From Halomonas ventosae (GTDB lineage Bacteria; Pseudomonadota; Gammaproteobacteria; Pseudomonadales; Halomonadaceae): a stretch of DNA of 64,000 nucleotides. The first letter of the stretch is position 1; every line of letters begins with the position of its first letter. Below the pieces are notes generated by a model that searched no databases, was not told where the DNA came from, and saw only the letters and a list, made by a program, of their open reading frames with translations. Positions 56,195-64,000 of this stretch are shown one piece after another. Position numbers and translations under genes: made by a program. The stretch is taken from contig NZ_SNZJ01000006.1 in NCBI RefSeq assembly GCF_004363555.1, positions 62,001-126,000 of the forward strand, written 5' to 3'.

Positions 56195-57829
56195 ATGACG
56201 AGCCCCTACTGGCTGCTGCCGGCCTTCCTGCTGCTCTCGTACCAGGTGCAACTGACCGACACCCTGGGCTTCCATGCCGCCCTCGCCTGCGTGCCCTTGG
56301 CGGTATTCGCCGGTGACCGCCATGGCTGGCGGGGTGTCGGCATGGTGGTGGTTGGCGGCCTGCTGCTCCCCTTTGGCCTCTTCACGCCCGTCGGCGGCTT
56401 TCCCGCCCGGCTGGACATCTACCTGGTCTCGATTTCCACGGCCGCGCTGCTGGCAGCGCGATGGCCGATGGCGCCGCTCGCTCGCCGCTTTCGTTCGAGT
56501 TTCGGCTTCCTCGCTGCTCTCGCCCTGCTGCCGGTTCACGTGCTGGTCGCCCGGGAAGGGCTCGACAGCGGGTTCGATGTCGTGGTCATCGTCAGCCTGC
56601 TCCCGCTTCTCCACTTCCTGTTATTCCTGCTGGGGTGGGCACAGGCCCCGGCCCTCCTGGTGCTCGGTCCCCTGGCCCTGGCCACCGCCGCCGGGATCGG
56701 CCTGGCGATGCTCGGGAGTCCTTGGCGGCTCCATTATGCGCTCGATACGCCCGCGGACTTCCTGACCGGCCTGGCCATCTTCCATGCTGGGCGATACGCG
56801 CACGACCTCGTCATCGAACGGGCTTCCGATAACCTCGGCCCACGCTGGCCGATGACAACCATCGCGCTCCTGCTGCTGCTTTGGGGCGGGTATCCGCTCT
56901 GGCAGACCCTCGTCATGTTTACAGGAGAGCACGCTGCCCTGGTCGAGCAGTTCGCTCCCCTGGGCAGCGCCCTGGCCCTGCCCCTGGCGGCCCTGCTGGC
57001 AGGATGGCGCTACCGGTGGCGCGGGGTGGTTGGCATCGTGGCCATCGCCGCCGTTGTGGAAGCCTCAGGCGTGATCCTTCACTGGGGTGGTGCCAACCTC
57101 GGCATCCTGGTGGTGGCCACCGCCTTCGGCACGCTGGGCAACGCGCTACGCGACCGCCGGGATGGCACACGCACCCCATGGCCTTCCGCAAGCGGGCTGG
57201 GGCTTGCCCTGGTCGGTGCGGTGAGCCTGCCGCTGATCCTGGGGCTGCAGTTCGACAAGGGGCGTGACCTGCTGGTCCTGGCCCTGGGCGTGGTGGCCCT
57301 CCTCGTCCTCCCTGCCTTCCTCGGGTTGGCCTTGCGCCGTGCCGGCCTGTGGCTCGGTGAAGAGGCCAGGCGCGGGTGGCGGGCCATGGCGGGGCTCTTC
57401 CTGCTGCTGCTCGGGCTGCTCTCCCACCTCCAGGAGGCCCTGGTGACCATCAGCGCCCTCATTGCGGCCGTCTGGATCGGCGTGCTGGGTCTTGGGGAGG
57501 GAGCATCGAGCTGGCGGTCGGGCGACACCCTCATGATGGGCATCGGCTTCCTGTTCTATTTCGCTATGCTGCTGACTGCCGTGGCCGGCATGCTGAACCA
57601 CCTGCCCGCGGTGATCGCAAGCACCAGAGAGCTCATTCGCTGGCTGAGGGCCTGGCAGCAACCGGAGCACCCGATGACGACGGAAGGGCCGGGGGAAACG
57701 ATCGAGACCAAATCCGGCGCCGCGGTATGGCTTACGCGCCTGGCCAGGGGTGTCGGCTGGGTACGCAATGCCCTGATGCTGATGGCCGTGGTGATCACCC
57801 TGCTTCTGCTGATGGAAGAATTCTGGTAA
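56195..57829 (+). CDS. Polytopic membrane protein of unknown function
   Basis: 544 aa, GGGAG before the ATG. About 14 hydrophobic segments, no recognisable catalytic domain. The early part (GVGMVVVGGLLLPFGLFTPVGGFPARLDIYLVSISTAALLAARWP) looks like MASE1-type membrane sensor regions, but no signalling output domain follows. The final helix ends MEEFW. Confidence 0.65.
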   Translation: MTSPYWLLPAFLLLSYQVQLTDTLGFHAALACVPLAVFAGDRHGWRGVGMVVVGGLLLPFGLFTPVGGFPARLDIYLVSISTAALLAARWPMAPLARRFRSSFGFLAALALLPVHVLVAREGLDSGFDVVVIVSLLPLLHFLLFLLGWAQAPALLVLGPLALATAAGIGLAMLGSPWRLHYALDTPADFLTGLAIFHAGRYAHDLVIERASDNLGPRWPMTTIALLLLLWGGYPLWQTLVMFTGEHAALVEQFAPLGSALALPLAALLAGWRYRWRGVVGIVAIAAVVEASGVILHWGGANLGILVVATAFGTLGNALRDRRDGTRTPWPSASGLGLALVGAVSLPLILGLQFDKGRDLLVLALGVVALLVLPAFLGLALRRAGLWLGEEARRGWRAMAGLFLLLLGLLSHLQEALVTISALIAAVWIGVLGLGEGASSWRSGDTLMMGIGFLFYFAMLLTAVAGMLNHLPAVIASTRELIRWLRAWQQPEHPMTTEGPGETIETKSGAAVWLTRLARGVGWVRNALMLMAVVITLLLLMEEFW

Positions 57830-58281
57830 CCGACGACACCGTGACCGCCGGATTCGGCCAGAAGCGGTCTTTCAAAGCAACCTAATATAATAGCCGGAAA
57901 CGAAAAGCATTTTATTGGCCACATGGATGGCGGAGCCACCCCACTAAAAACTTTCTAAATTAATAATATTTACAAGGTCGCGATCGTTTCTGGCAGCCCA
58001 ATATCCGTCTTGAAATGCCGATGAAAGCTCACCTCTCCCGGGAGAGTCATCATATGCCGATGGTATCTACTCTTTTCCTTACCTTACCTGCTACATTCAT
58101 CTGAAAGCCCAATGCTATATCCCACTTGATAAGCTTCATCTGCAGTCGGTCCGAAATCCCCACAGCTAGGGAATTTCTGAACAATTCGCCACTGACCAGT
58201 TGCTTCGCTGAGTGCCAAAGGCGCTCAGTATCGAATTGATCAGCGGTTCCCTAGAGACTACCTTAGCACTAGAAAAGATCT
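57830..58281. other. AT-rich intergenic region with a MITE
   Basis: 452 bp with clearly lower GC than the rest of the window and no plausible gene. A weak GACCGC/GCGGTC hairpin with TTTC (57853-57874) may terminate the upstream gene. The interval 58166-58254 is an IS5-type MITE. Start of an AT-rich islet reaching ~59460. Confidence 0.7.
58166..58254. mobile_element. IS5-type MITE, 81 bp plus CTAG duplications
   Basis: CTAG flanks both sides (58166-58169 and 58251-58254), matching the YTAR target of IS5-group elements. Terminal repeats GGAATTTCTGAACAATTCG and, inverted at the other end, GGAACCGCTGATCAATTCG agree at 15 of 19 positions. The core has no reading frame, so it would need a transposase in trans. 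Confidence 0.7.
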
Positions 58282-58671
58282 CTATTTTTTATTTTTCTTT
58301 GCTGATCCGCGCCCTTTATGATCCGATAGCGGCTCATCAACATCACGAATCACTTCGCCACTCCTTGAGTCGACAACTCTCTTAAAGTATCGATTTTGCT
58401 CGTGATCAACGATCTGGGTTAACTTCACAAAGCGGTTACGATCTACACTGAAAGAATCGCCATCCTTAGTCTCGAAGCGAATTCCTTTTCGCTTGGAAAG
58501 CCCTCCTTTATAGCCCTTTGCCGCCACTAAACCACCTGCCGACACACTTTCTGAAATAAATTCAGTATAATGTCGTTTCAGGGATCCACAGTTTCGACAA
58601 GCTTGCCTTCCTTCTTGAGCCTCCACATTCTCACTGATAGAAACCTTACAGTCTTGGCAAAATATTGTCAT
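58282..58671 (-). CDS. Zinc-ribbon protein of unknown function
   Basis: 129 aa. N-terminal ribbon CQDC...CRNC, then a KGGLSKRKGIRFETKDGDSFSVDRNRF stretch and a very basic C terminus (RGSAKKNKK). GC content well below the neighbours, suggesting transfer. GGGGG 6 nt before the ATG. Confidence 0.65.
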   Translation of the reverse strand: MTIFCQDCKVSISENVEAQEGRQACRNCGSLKRHYTEFISESVSAGGLVAAKGYKGGLSKRKGIRFETKDGDSFSVDRNRFVKLTQIVDHEQNRYFKRVVDSRSGEVIRDVDEPLSDHKGRGSAKKNKK

Positions 58672-58741
58672 AGCAACCCCCAAATATCAGACAACTTTTC
58701 CGGCTGGGTCCCTTGCGCTTTTACTTAGCTTGAAAGTCAAC

Positions 58742-59125
58742 CTAGCAAACCATGTTATAAACCAACTCAGGTGCAGTCCCAGGGGCTATCCTGTGAAAAT
58801 CACGCTGAACTGGACCAGACCAAATAGTTCTCCCTCCCCCCATATGACCAGAAAATATCACATGAAACACTTGTCTTTGTGCCTTTTCCTGACACACGAA
58901 CTCCCATTCGCCCATAGAGGATAGATAATGATCGCCGGCTTCTACCTGAACCTCCTGATGATCAATCAGTACCCAAGCCTTCGCCACACCATTTGTTTTA
59001 TTCGAGTCGGATGTGTTTACATAGACATCTACTTTGGACGATGAAGCTATCTGTTTCCAACCAGCAAGTGCAAAATTCGTACAAAGGATCATAAAAACAA
59101 AGCAGATTGATAACAAGATTTTCAT
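58742..59125 (-). CDS. Secreted protein resembling surface-adhesin E
   Basis: 127 aa, AAGGAG 8 nt before the ATG at 59125. Signal peptide ~1-20 (ILLSICFVFMILCTNFALA). The mature part, WKQIASSSKVDVYVNTSDSNKTNGVAKAWVLIDHQEVQ to LVYNMVC, fits the Adhesin_E pattern (a small beta-rich fold with a C-terminal Cys). AT-rich like the upstream zinc-ribbon gene. Confidence 0.65.
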   Translation of the reverse strand: MKILLSICFVFMILCTNFALAGWKQIASSSKVDVYVNTSDSNKTNGVAKAWVLIDHQEVQVEAGDHYLSSMGEWEFVCQEKAQRQVFHVIFSGHMGGGRTIWSGPVQRDFHRIAPGTAPELVYNMVC

Positions 59126-59220
59126 GCACAGCTCCTTTTTTATTTTCTGACTTAACACGTGAATGCGCCTGTTGCCTTTTCCGGCATGTCCGCTTTGGGC
59201 CGAAAACCACCATAGAAAAA

Positions 59221-59271
59221 CCGGCATTCCTTCGGACAATGGGGTTCAGCCATTTTCCGAAGGAATGCCGG
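59221..59271. repeat. 51-bp inverted repeat with 16-bp perfect arms
   Basis: CCGGCATTCCTTCGGA (59221-59236) pairs perfectly with 59256-59271, and AATGG/CCATT in the loop extends the fold. No T-run, no gene within 95 bp on either side. May be a MITE-like hairpin, a REP-type element or a recombination site. Confidence 0.75.
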
Positions 59272-59480
59272 CCAGCCGGAGGAACTTCCGTGAGTCGCGC
59301 TGCCATGTCGCTTCTCCGCTCCCTGGAGCAGCCCTGTTACCGAGCTGTTTCCGTTTGTAATGGCCCCAGCCTAGCTCAGTCGGCTTCGGGTGCCAACGGC
59401 AGGCGCCCTGTGCCTGCCCGATGAAATCTTCGTGCCTCGCCCCTATGCTGGAAGGCAACCCAACCCAGGGAGACCGAACG

Positions 59481-59957
59481 ATGATCACCGAGACAGACCG
59501 ACAACACCTTGAGCGCTGCGTGGAACTGGCGGAGGAGGCCCTGGAGGCCGGTGACGAGCCGTTCGGCTCGGTGCTGGTGAGTGGCGATGGCGCGGTGCTG
59601 GTGGAGGACCACAACCATGTGGCCGGCGGGGATGCCACCCAGCATCCCGAATTCTTCCTGGCCCGCTGGGCCGCGGAGAATCTGACGCCCGAGGAGCGCG
59701 GGCGGGCCACCGTCTACACCTCCGGCGAACACTGCCCCATGTGTGCGGCAGCCCACGGCTGGGTGGGTCTGGGGCGGATCGTCTTTGCCAGCTCGTCCGA
59801 GCAGCTGGTGGACTGGCTGCAGGAGCTGGGCGTGGCCCCGCCCCGGGTTCGCCCGCTGCCGATTCAGGAGGTGGTGCCAGACGCGGTGGTCGAGGGCCCG
59901 GTGTCGGAATTCGCCGAGCGCATCCGCGACCTACATCGCCGGCTGCACAGTGCCTGA
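59481..59957 (+). CDS. CMP/dCMP deaminase-family nucleoside deaminase
   Basis: 158 aa, GGGAG 8 nt before the ATG. Zn motif HPE (in TQHPEFFLARW) and PMCAAAH-type HCPMCAAAHGW. The usual HAE is HPE here, keeping His and the catalytic Glu. Substrate (guanine, cytosine or other) not predictable. Confidence 0.85.
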   Translation: MITETDRQHLERCVELAEEALEAGDEPFGSVLVSGDGAVLVEDHNHVAGGDATQHPEFFLARWAAENLTPEERGRATVYTSGEHCPMCAAAHGWVGLGRIVFASSSEQLVDWLQELGVAPPRVRPLPIQEVVPDAVVEGPVSEFAERIRDLHRRLHSA

Positions 59958-59962
59958 CGCCA

Positions 59963-61114
59963 CTATTCGCCGCGGCGGCCGAGGATCCGGTAGGCGTGGG
60001 GCATCCCTTCATCGTCCTCGGCCCGGGTCGCCTGAGCCTCGACCTGTCCGGTCAGGGTAGCGGCGCCGGCGGAGGCCGAGGCTTCGAGGGAAGCCCGCAA
60101 GGCCCTTCTGGTCTCGCCAATGGCCTCAATCAGCTGGGTCTGCTTCGCCGGCCGATGGAGCGCTTCCTGCACCTTGAGCATCGCGTATTCGCTTCCCGCG
60201 ATGCCGGCCAGGCTCACGGCAGTGGCCACCGTGCCCACCACCAGTGCGCCCGGGCCGGCGGGGGCAGCTACCGCCGAGGCGGCGCCACCGGCGGCCAGTG
60301 AGCGCATGCCTCCCGCCCCCAGGCGTGACACCAGGCTGCGCAGGGCCAGGCGGCTGCCCTGTGCGGCAGCGGAGGCGCCGAAACGCCGGGCCAGGGCTCG
60401 CCCCGCTAGCAGGCTGGCACCGCTGCCCCCCACCGCGGCGGTGCTCCAGCGTGCTGTATCCAGGCCATCCCGAAGGGCCTCCTGTAATACACCGTCCAGG
60501 TCGAGTTCATGGACGCGGCGCTCCCCCTCGCGTTCCGGCGCCACCTGTTGCGGGGCGTAGCGCGCCTGGAGTGTGGCCACCATCTCGTCGGCCAGGGCCT
60601 GCTGTTCGCTGACCAGGCGACGGGGGTAGTCCGCCTGGAGGTCCGCCAGGGCGGACTCGAGCCCGGTCCCCTCGACCAGCCGCCTGTGGAGCTGCTCGTC
60701 CAGCCAATCATCGAGGTCACCCATGAGCGCCACGCCGAGTCGCGTGTAGCTGCCAACGGGAGAGTAGTACCAGTCCAGATAGTCCGGCACCGCCGACTCG
60801 AGGGGGGCAAAGGCGCTATCCAGCCGCTCGTCCAGCCAGGGGCGCATGCGTGCCTGGAGCCGCTCTTCCGTCTCCATGGCGAGGGCCGTGAGATCCCGAG
60901 AGAATTCGGCGTGGGTCTCGGCATCCAGGGTCAGCGGCTCGCCGGCCACGATCACCCGGAACAGCGGCGCCTGGCTGCGCGAGGCCAGCCAGCCCTGGCC
61001 GAGCTCGAACAGCAGCAGCAGGGCCATGACCACCAGCAGCGACGCCCCCCAGCTGCGCCAGGCGCGCAGCCCGAAGGCCAGTCGATCGCTCGACGAGCGG
61101 ATGACACGCGTCAT
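59963..61114 (-). CDS. Membrane-anchored protein of unknown function, glycine/alanine-rich C-terminal half
   Basis: 383 aa. N-terminal helix (~25-42, GASLLVVMALLLLFELGQGWL), a long alpha-helical periplasmic region with YYSPVGSYTRLGVALMGDLDDWLDEQL, then a Gly/Ala-rich hydrophobic stretch (~280-320) like a glycine-zipper membrane hairpin. Overlaps the next upstream gene by 4 bp. Confidence 0.6.
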   Translation of the reverse strand: MTRVIRSSSDRLAFGLRAWRSWGASLLVVMALLLLFELGQGWLASRSQAPLFRVIVAGEPLTLDAETHAEFSRDLTALAMETEERLQARMRPWLDERLDSAFAPLESAVPDYLDWYYSPVGSYTRLGVALMGDLDDWLDEQLHRRLVEGTGLESALADLQADYPRRLVSEQQALADEMVATLQARYAPQQVAPEREGERRVHELDLDGVLQEALRDGLDTARWSTAAVGGSGASLLAGRALARRFGASAAAQGSRLALRSLVSRLGAGGMRSLAAGGAASAVAAPAGPGALVVGTVATAVSLAGIAGSEYAMLKVQEALHRPAKQTQLIEAIGETRRALRASLEASASAGAATLTGQVEAQATRAEDDEGMPHAYRILGRRGE

Positions 61115-61947
61115 GACGGATCTTCCTCTCGCCCGGTGCAGGAAGCCTCGCGGTGCGGCCGATGCCTTCCCCTGCGCAGCGCCTCGGCGCCGACCAGCAG
61201 GCGCACATAGGCCCAGGCGAAGGTGCTCTGGATGAGGAGCAACAGCAGCCAGCCCAGCATCGCCACGGGCGTGGCGAGCCGGAACCGCTCCACGGCATTC
61301 TGCATGCTCCAGTGCTGGGTGATCTCGGCCACGGTGGCCAGTCGCTCGAAGAATCCCAGCACGGCGCCCCCCGAGGAATCCGGGAAATGACGCGCGATGG
61401 CCTCCTCCCAGCCGAGCCCGACCAGCCACGGCTGGGGCAGCCAGAGGGCGGCCACCACCAGCAGCAGGGTCAGCAGGGCGGCGGCCGGCACGACCACCAG
61501 GCGGCGGGTCACCGCCGCCAGGTGGTCGGCGATGACATGACGGGCCAGGCGTCGACGCAGCAGGTGCTGCGCCACCACCAGCCCCGGCACCCCGGCCAGC
61601 AGCAGGGGCCAGAGGACGGGCGCCAGCAGCCGCAGCTTGACCAGCAGCACCAGCGCCAGCAGCGCACCCATGAGCTGGTGGCGCGCCACCATCATCGCCC
61701 CGCCGCGCAGCCAGCCGTGCCAGGGCGAGTCATCACGCAGGTACTGCTCCAGCCAGGCACGACGCCGCAGCCGGGCAGCCTCCAGGCTGCCGGCCACGAT
61801 CAGCTGGGTGGCCAGCACCCAGACCGGCAGGAACAGCACGCCGGCAAGCGACCCGCCCGCCAGCGACCAGACCAGCAGTACCAGCACCGTCAGGATCAGG
61901 TGGGCGTGGCGCCAGAGCGGCGCGGCTCGCTGCCAGCGCCCGGCCAT
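61111..61947 (-). CDS. Polytopic membrane protein of unknown function
   Basis: 278 aa, about 5-6 helices (HLILTVLVLLVWSLAGGSLAGVLFLP; LMGALLALVLLVKLRLLAPVLWPLLLAGVPGLVVA). The C terminus is basic then acidic. Overlaps neighbours on both sides (TGATG with the HTH-GST gene, ATGA with the 59963 gene), so the three are probably one transcription unit. Confidence 0.6.
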   Translation of the reverse strand: MAGRWQRAAPLWRHAHLILTVLVLLVWSLAGGSLAGVLFLPVWVLATQLIVAGSLEAARLRRRAWLEQYLRDDSPWHGWLRGGAMMVARHQLMGALLALVLLVKLRLLAPVLWPLLLAGVPGLVVAQHLLRRRLARHVIADHLAAVTRRLVVVPAAALLTLLLVVAALWLPQPWLVGLGWEEAIARHFPDSSGGAVLGFFERLATVAEITQHWSMQNAVERFRLATPVAMLGWLLLLLIQSTFAWAYVRLLVGAEALRRGRHRPHREASCTGREEDPS

Positions 61948-62801
61948 CAGGCGAGCGGCGAGAGGGCCTGTTCGACGAATGCCTGGCAGCGCAGCCTCGC
62001 CGGCCGCTCCTGCAGCCCTTCCCAGTAGGCCTCGAACTCGGGCCGGCGGGGAATGGTGCCGAAGTGCATGCCCCAGCCGAGGTGCGAACCGACATAGACA
62101 TCGGCCGCGCTGAAGGCCGTGCCGGCGATATGACGCCTTCCCTCGAGGGCGGCCGCCAGGGTCTCGATGACCGTCCAGTAGTCGCCGCAGCCGAGCTGCT
62201 TCTGCTGCTCCGCCGTGGGCTGCACGCCGAGGGTGTTGAGCGAGAGGGCGGATTCCAGGGGCCCGGCCGCGAAGAACAGCCAGCGGTAGTAGTCGCCCCG
62301 GGCGGCGGGCGGCGGCGCCAGGCCGGCCTCCGGGAAGGCATCGGCGAGGTAGGCGCAAATGGCAGCGGCCTCGGTGACCACCACGTCCCCGTGGCGGATC
62401 GCCGGCACCTTGCCCATGGGATTGAGGGCCAGGTAGTCCGGCGACTTCATGGCGGCACCGTACTCGAGGGTCACCGTGCGATAGGGCACGCCAAGCTCCT
62501 CGAGCATCCAGTGGACGATCCCGCCCCGGGAGAGCGGGTTGGTGTAGAAGGTGAGCTCAGCCGGCTCCCGTGGGGCGGGTTCGGCCAGTGCCGCGGGTGG
62601 CAGCACGACCTCCGGCGGAAGCACATAGCCCTGGCCAGGCGCGTTGACCACCTCGATACCCACCGCCCGCAATGCGGCAACGTCCTGGTAGAGGGTACGC
62701 AGCGTGATCCCCAGCCGCTCGGCAAGCTCGGGCCCGCCGAGCGGGCCGGTGTGGTGGCGCAGTTCCCGGATCAGGTCTTGCAGGCGCGTCGTTCGTGACA
62801 T
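61947..62801 (-). CDS. HTH-glutathione S-transferase fusion
   Basis: 284 aa, GAGGAA 7 nt before the ATG. Residues 1-65 are a YafY/DeoR-type HTH (LQDLIRELRHHTGPLGGPELAERLGITLRTLYQDVAALRAVGIEV). Residues ~84-284 are a full GST (LTFYTNPLSRGGIVHWMLEELGVPYRTVTLEYG; NPMGKVPAIRHGDVVVTEAAAICAYLADAF). The frame is continuous through a Pro/Ala linker. A redox- or ligand-sensing regulator is plausible. Confidence 0.85.
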   Translation of the reverse strand: MSRTTRLQDLIRELRHHTGPLGGPELAERLGITLRTLYQDVAALRAVGIEVVNAPGQGYVLPPEVVLPPAALAEPAPREPAELTFYTNPLSRGGIVHWMLEELGVPYRTVTLEYGAAMKSPDYLALNPMGKVPAIRHGDVVVTEAAAICAYLADAFPEAGLAPPPAARGDYYRWLFFAAGPLESALSLNTLGVQPTAEQQKQLGCGDYWTVIETLAAALEGRRHIAGTAFSAADVYVGSHLGWGMHFGTIPRRPEFEAYWEGLQERPARLRCQAFVEQALSPLA

Positions 62802-62928
62802 GGACGATTCCTCGTGCGCGTGGCAGTGACTCGCCGCCTCGGGGCGTCGAGGCGATCATCATGCCTCCGACACGGCAACGGTACCAGTCACGCGACCAGG
62901 GATCGGCTGCCGCCGAACCGGGGCCGGC

Positions 62929-63894
62929 TCACAGCCCCTGGGCACCCCGGCGCAACCAGTCATGCACGAAGGCAAGCTTCTGGCGGGCGGCATCCGAGAG
63001 CACAAAGGGGTAGAGATCGGAGAGCCCCATGGAGCGATTGACGTGGTTAACCCCCGCCACCAGGCTGGCCGCGACATGGATCAGTCGGTCGGCGTCGGGT
63101 TCCATGTAGGGGTCCCAGTTGGGACTCGGCAGCTCCGGGGAAGAGAGCCCCGCCGCCACGAAGCTGTCGGTGATATCGGTCAGGTGCAGCAGGTGGGCGG
63201 CGGTCTCGGCCCAGTCCTCGTGGGGATGCGCGGAGGCGTAGGTGGTCAAGAAGCGTAGCCGCCAGTCCGGCGGTGGGCCGTCATGGAAGTACCGCTGGAG
63301 CGCAGCGGGATAGTCCTCTCGTTCATCGCCGAACATGGCCCGGAAGGCCTCGAGGAAATCCTCCCGCAGGCTGAGGCGCCACCAGAGCATGTGCGAGATC
63401 TCGTGGCGCATATGGCCGATCATGGTGCGATAGGGTTCCTCCAGGGCCTCCCTGCGCGTGGTGCGCAGGACCGCATCCGCCTCCGCCACGCTGATCGTCA
63501 CCACGCCCCCGGCATGGCCCATGGGCACCGGCGTATGTCCTTCCGCCAGCATGTGAAACACCGGACGAGCGCCGGGGTCCTCAGGGCGGAACCAGTGCCA
63601 ACGGCCCAGGTTATCGAGCACCCAGCGCTTGGCGGCCTCGGTCTGCGCCCAGTTGGGCATGGCATCGGGAATGGAAGGATCCGGCGCCAGCGCGGTCATG
63701 GCGCAGGAGCGGCAGAAGGCGCCCTGCTCGGGGGCGATCCAGTTGCAGCCGATGACCTCGCGGTTCACGCAGAACGGCGGCATGGGCAGGAAGGCCCTGG
63801 CCTGGGGGTCATAGGCGACGGGCGTTCCCTCGGCGGTGGCGAGGTTGTCGAACCAGAGGGACCCGGCACCGACCGGGTTGGCAAAGACACGCAT
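62929..63894 (-). CDS. Putative zinc-binding metallopeptidase (Peptidase_Mx) lacking its first zinc knuckle
   Basis: 321 aa. HMRHEISHMLWW supplies HExxH and HPHEDWAETAAH the third ligand region. CVNREVIGCNW and FCRSC preserve the second Cys group of the family ribbon, but the first (usually CPHCG and CERCG) reads NPVGA and LATAEG without Cys. Cytoplasmic; role unknown. Confidence 0.82.
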   Translation of the reverse strand: MRVFANPVGAGSLWFDNLATAEGTPVAYDPQARAFLPMPPFCVNREVIGCNWIAPEQGAFCRSCAMTALAPDPSIPDAMPNWAQTEAAKRWVLDNLGRWHWFRPEDPGARPVFHMLAEGHTPVPMGHAGGVVTISVAEADAVLRTTRREALEEPYRTMIGHMRHEISHMLWWRLSLREDFLEAFRAMFGDEREDYPAALQRYFHDGPPPDWRLRFLTTYASAHPHEDWAETAAHLLHLTDITDSFVAAGLSSPELPSPNWDPYMEPDADRLIHVAASLVAGVNHVNRSMGLSDLYPFVLSDAARQKLAFVHDWLRRGAQGL

Positions 63895-64000
63895 GAGGCA
63901 GTCACTCCGCAGTTACCGCAAGGCAGATGGCCCGACGCTCTAGGCTGCATCCTGCTCTTTCCGGTTCCACCAATCAAACTGCCATCGGTGCAAGGCCAGG

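Noticed and set aside
59221..59271. Integron attC site
   Set aside because: Arms are perfectly paired without the unpaired bases and R/L box spacing of attC, and no integrase or cassette array is visible.

Overview
The window is GC-rich DNA from a gammaproteobacterium, most likely a Halomonadaceae member (Halomonas or a close relative). The evidence is the gene order (nadD-rsfS-rlmH-mrdA-rodA-mltB-rlpA-dacA-ybeD-lipB with a convergent lipA; dusB-fis; comF divergent from bioBFHCD), a PPi-type phosphofructokinase, acidic secreted proteins and the density of overlapping starts and stops. This assignment is an inference; no rRNA or species marker is present.

Layout. 1-3 kb: the 5' part of a DUF3141 (PHA-synthase-like) gene that runs off the left edge, a shrunken biotin-carboxylase-like protein, and a LysR regulator. 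3-15 kb: lipoate synthesis (lipA/lipB) and a long minus-strand cell-wall operon (proA, nadD, rsfS, rlmH, mrdA, rodA, mltB, rlpA, dacA, ybeD, lipB). 15-18.3 kb: two membrane proteins with eroded GGDEF-like domains and a DedA-PAP2 fusion. 18.3-25 kb: a MITE-like element whose ends coincide with the stop codons of both flanking genes, a LysE exporter, ubiX, mpl, PPi-phosphofructokinase, a phosphatase-pseudokinase fusion and pyrophosphatase. 25-37 kb: a DUF2333 protein, dsbD, accBC, prmA, dusB-fis, purH and gabD. 37-38 kb: folE-folX behind a promoter overlapped by a LitR/CarH-type (light/B12) operator. 38.8-47 kb: srkA, comF and the biotin cluster with two BirA boxes, a dispersed-type repeat extending bioD, and tRNA-Leu(UAG) between bioD and bioA. 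47-54 kb: accessory genes, including a two-gene cassette (papain-like candidate plus ATP-grasp ligase) and a TetR-acuI pair with matching operators. 54-64 kb: an iron-regulated orphan, secreted and membrane proteins of unknown function, an AT-rich islet with an IS5-type MITE, a deaminase, an HTH-glutathione-transferase fusion and a zinc peptidase.

The best candidate for an undescribed system is the cassette at 48771-52164: a 666-aa protein with a papain-like Gln/Cys...His...Asn arrangement followed by a 435-aa ATP-grasp ligase. Other points of interest are the predicted light-responsive folE-folX promoter, short-unit tandem arrays beside terminators or hairpins at four gene boundaries, and several probable pseudoenzymes (lidless biotin carboxylase, HQR-type kinase, GGDEF pair).
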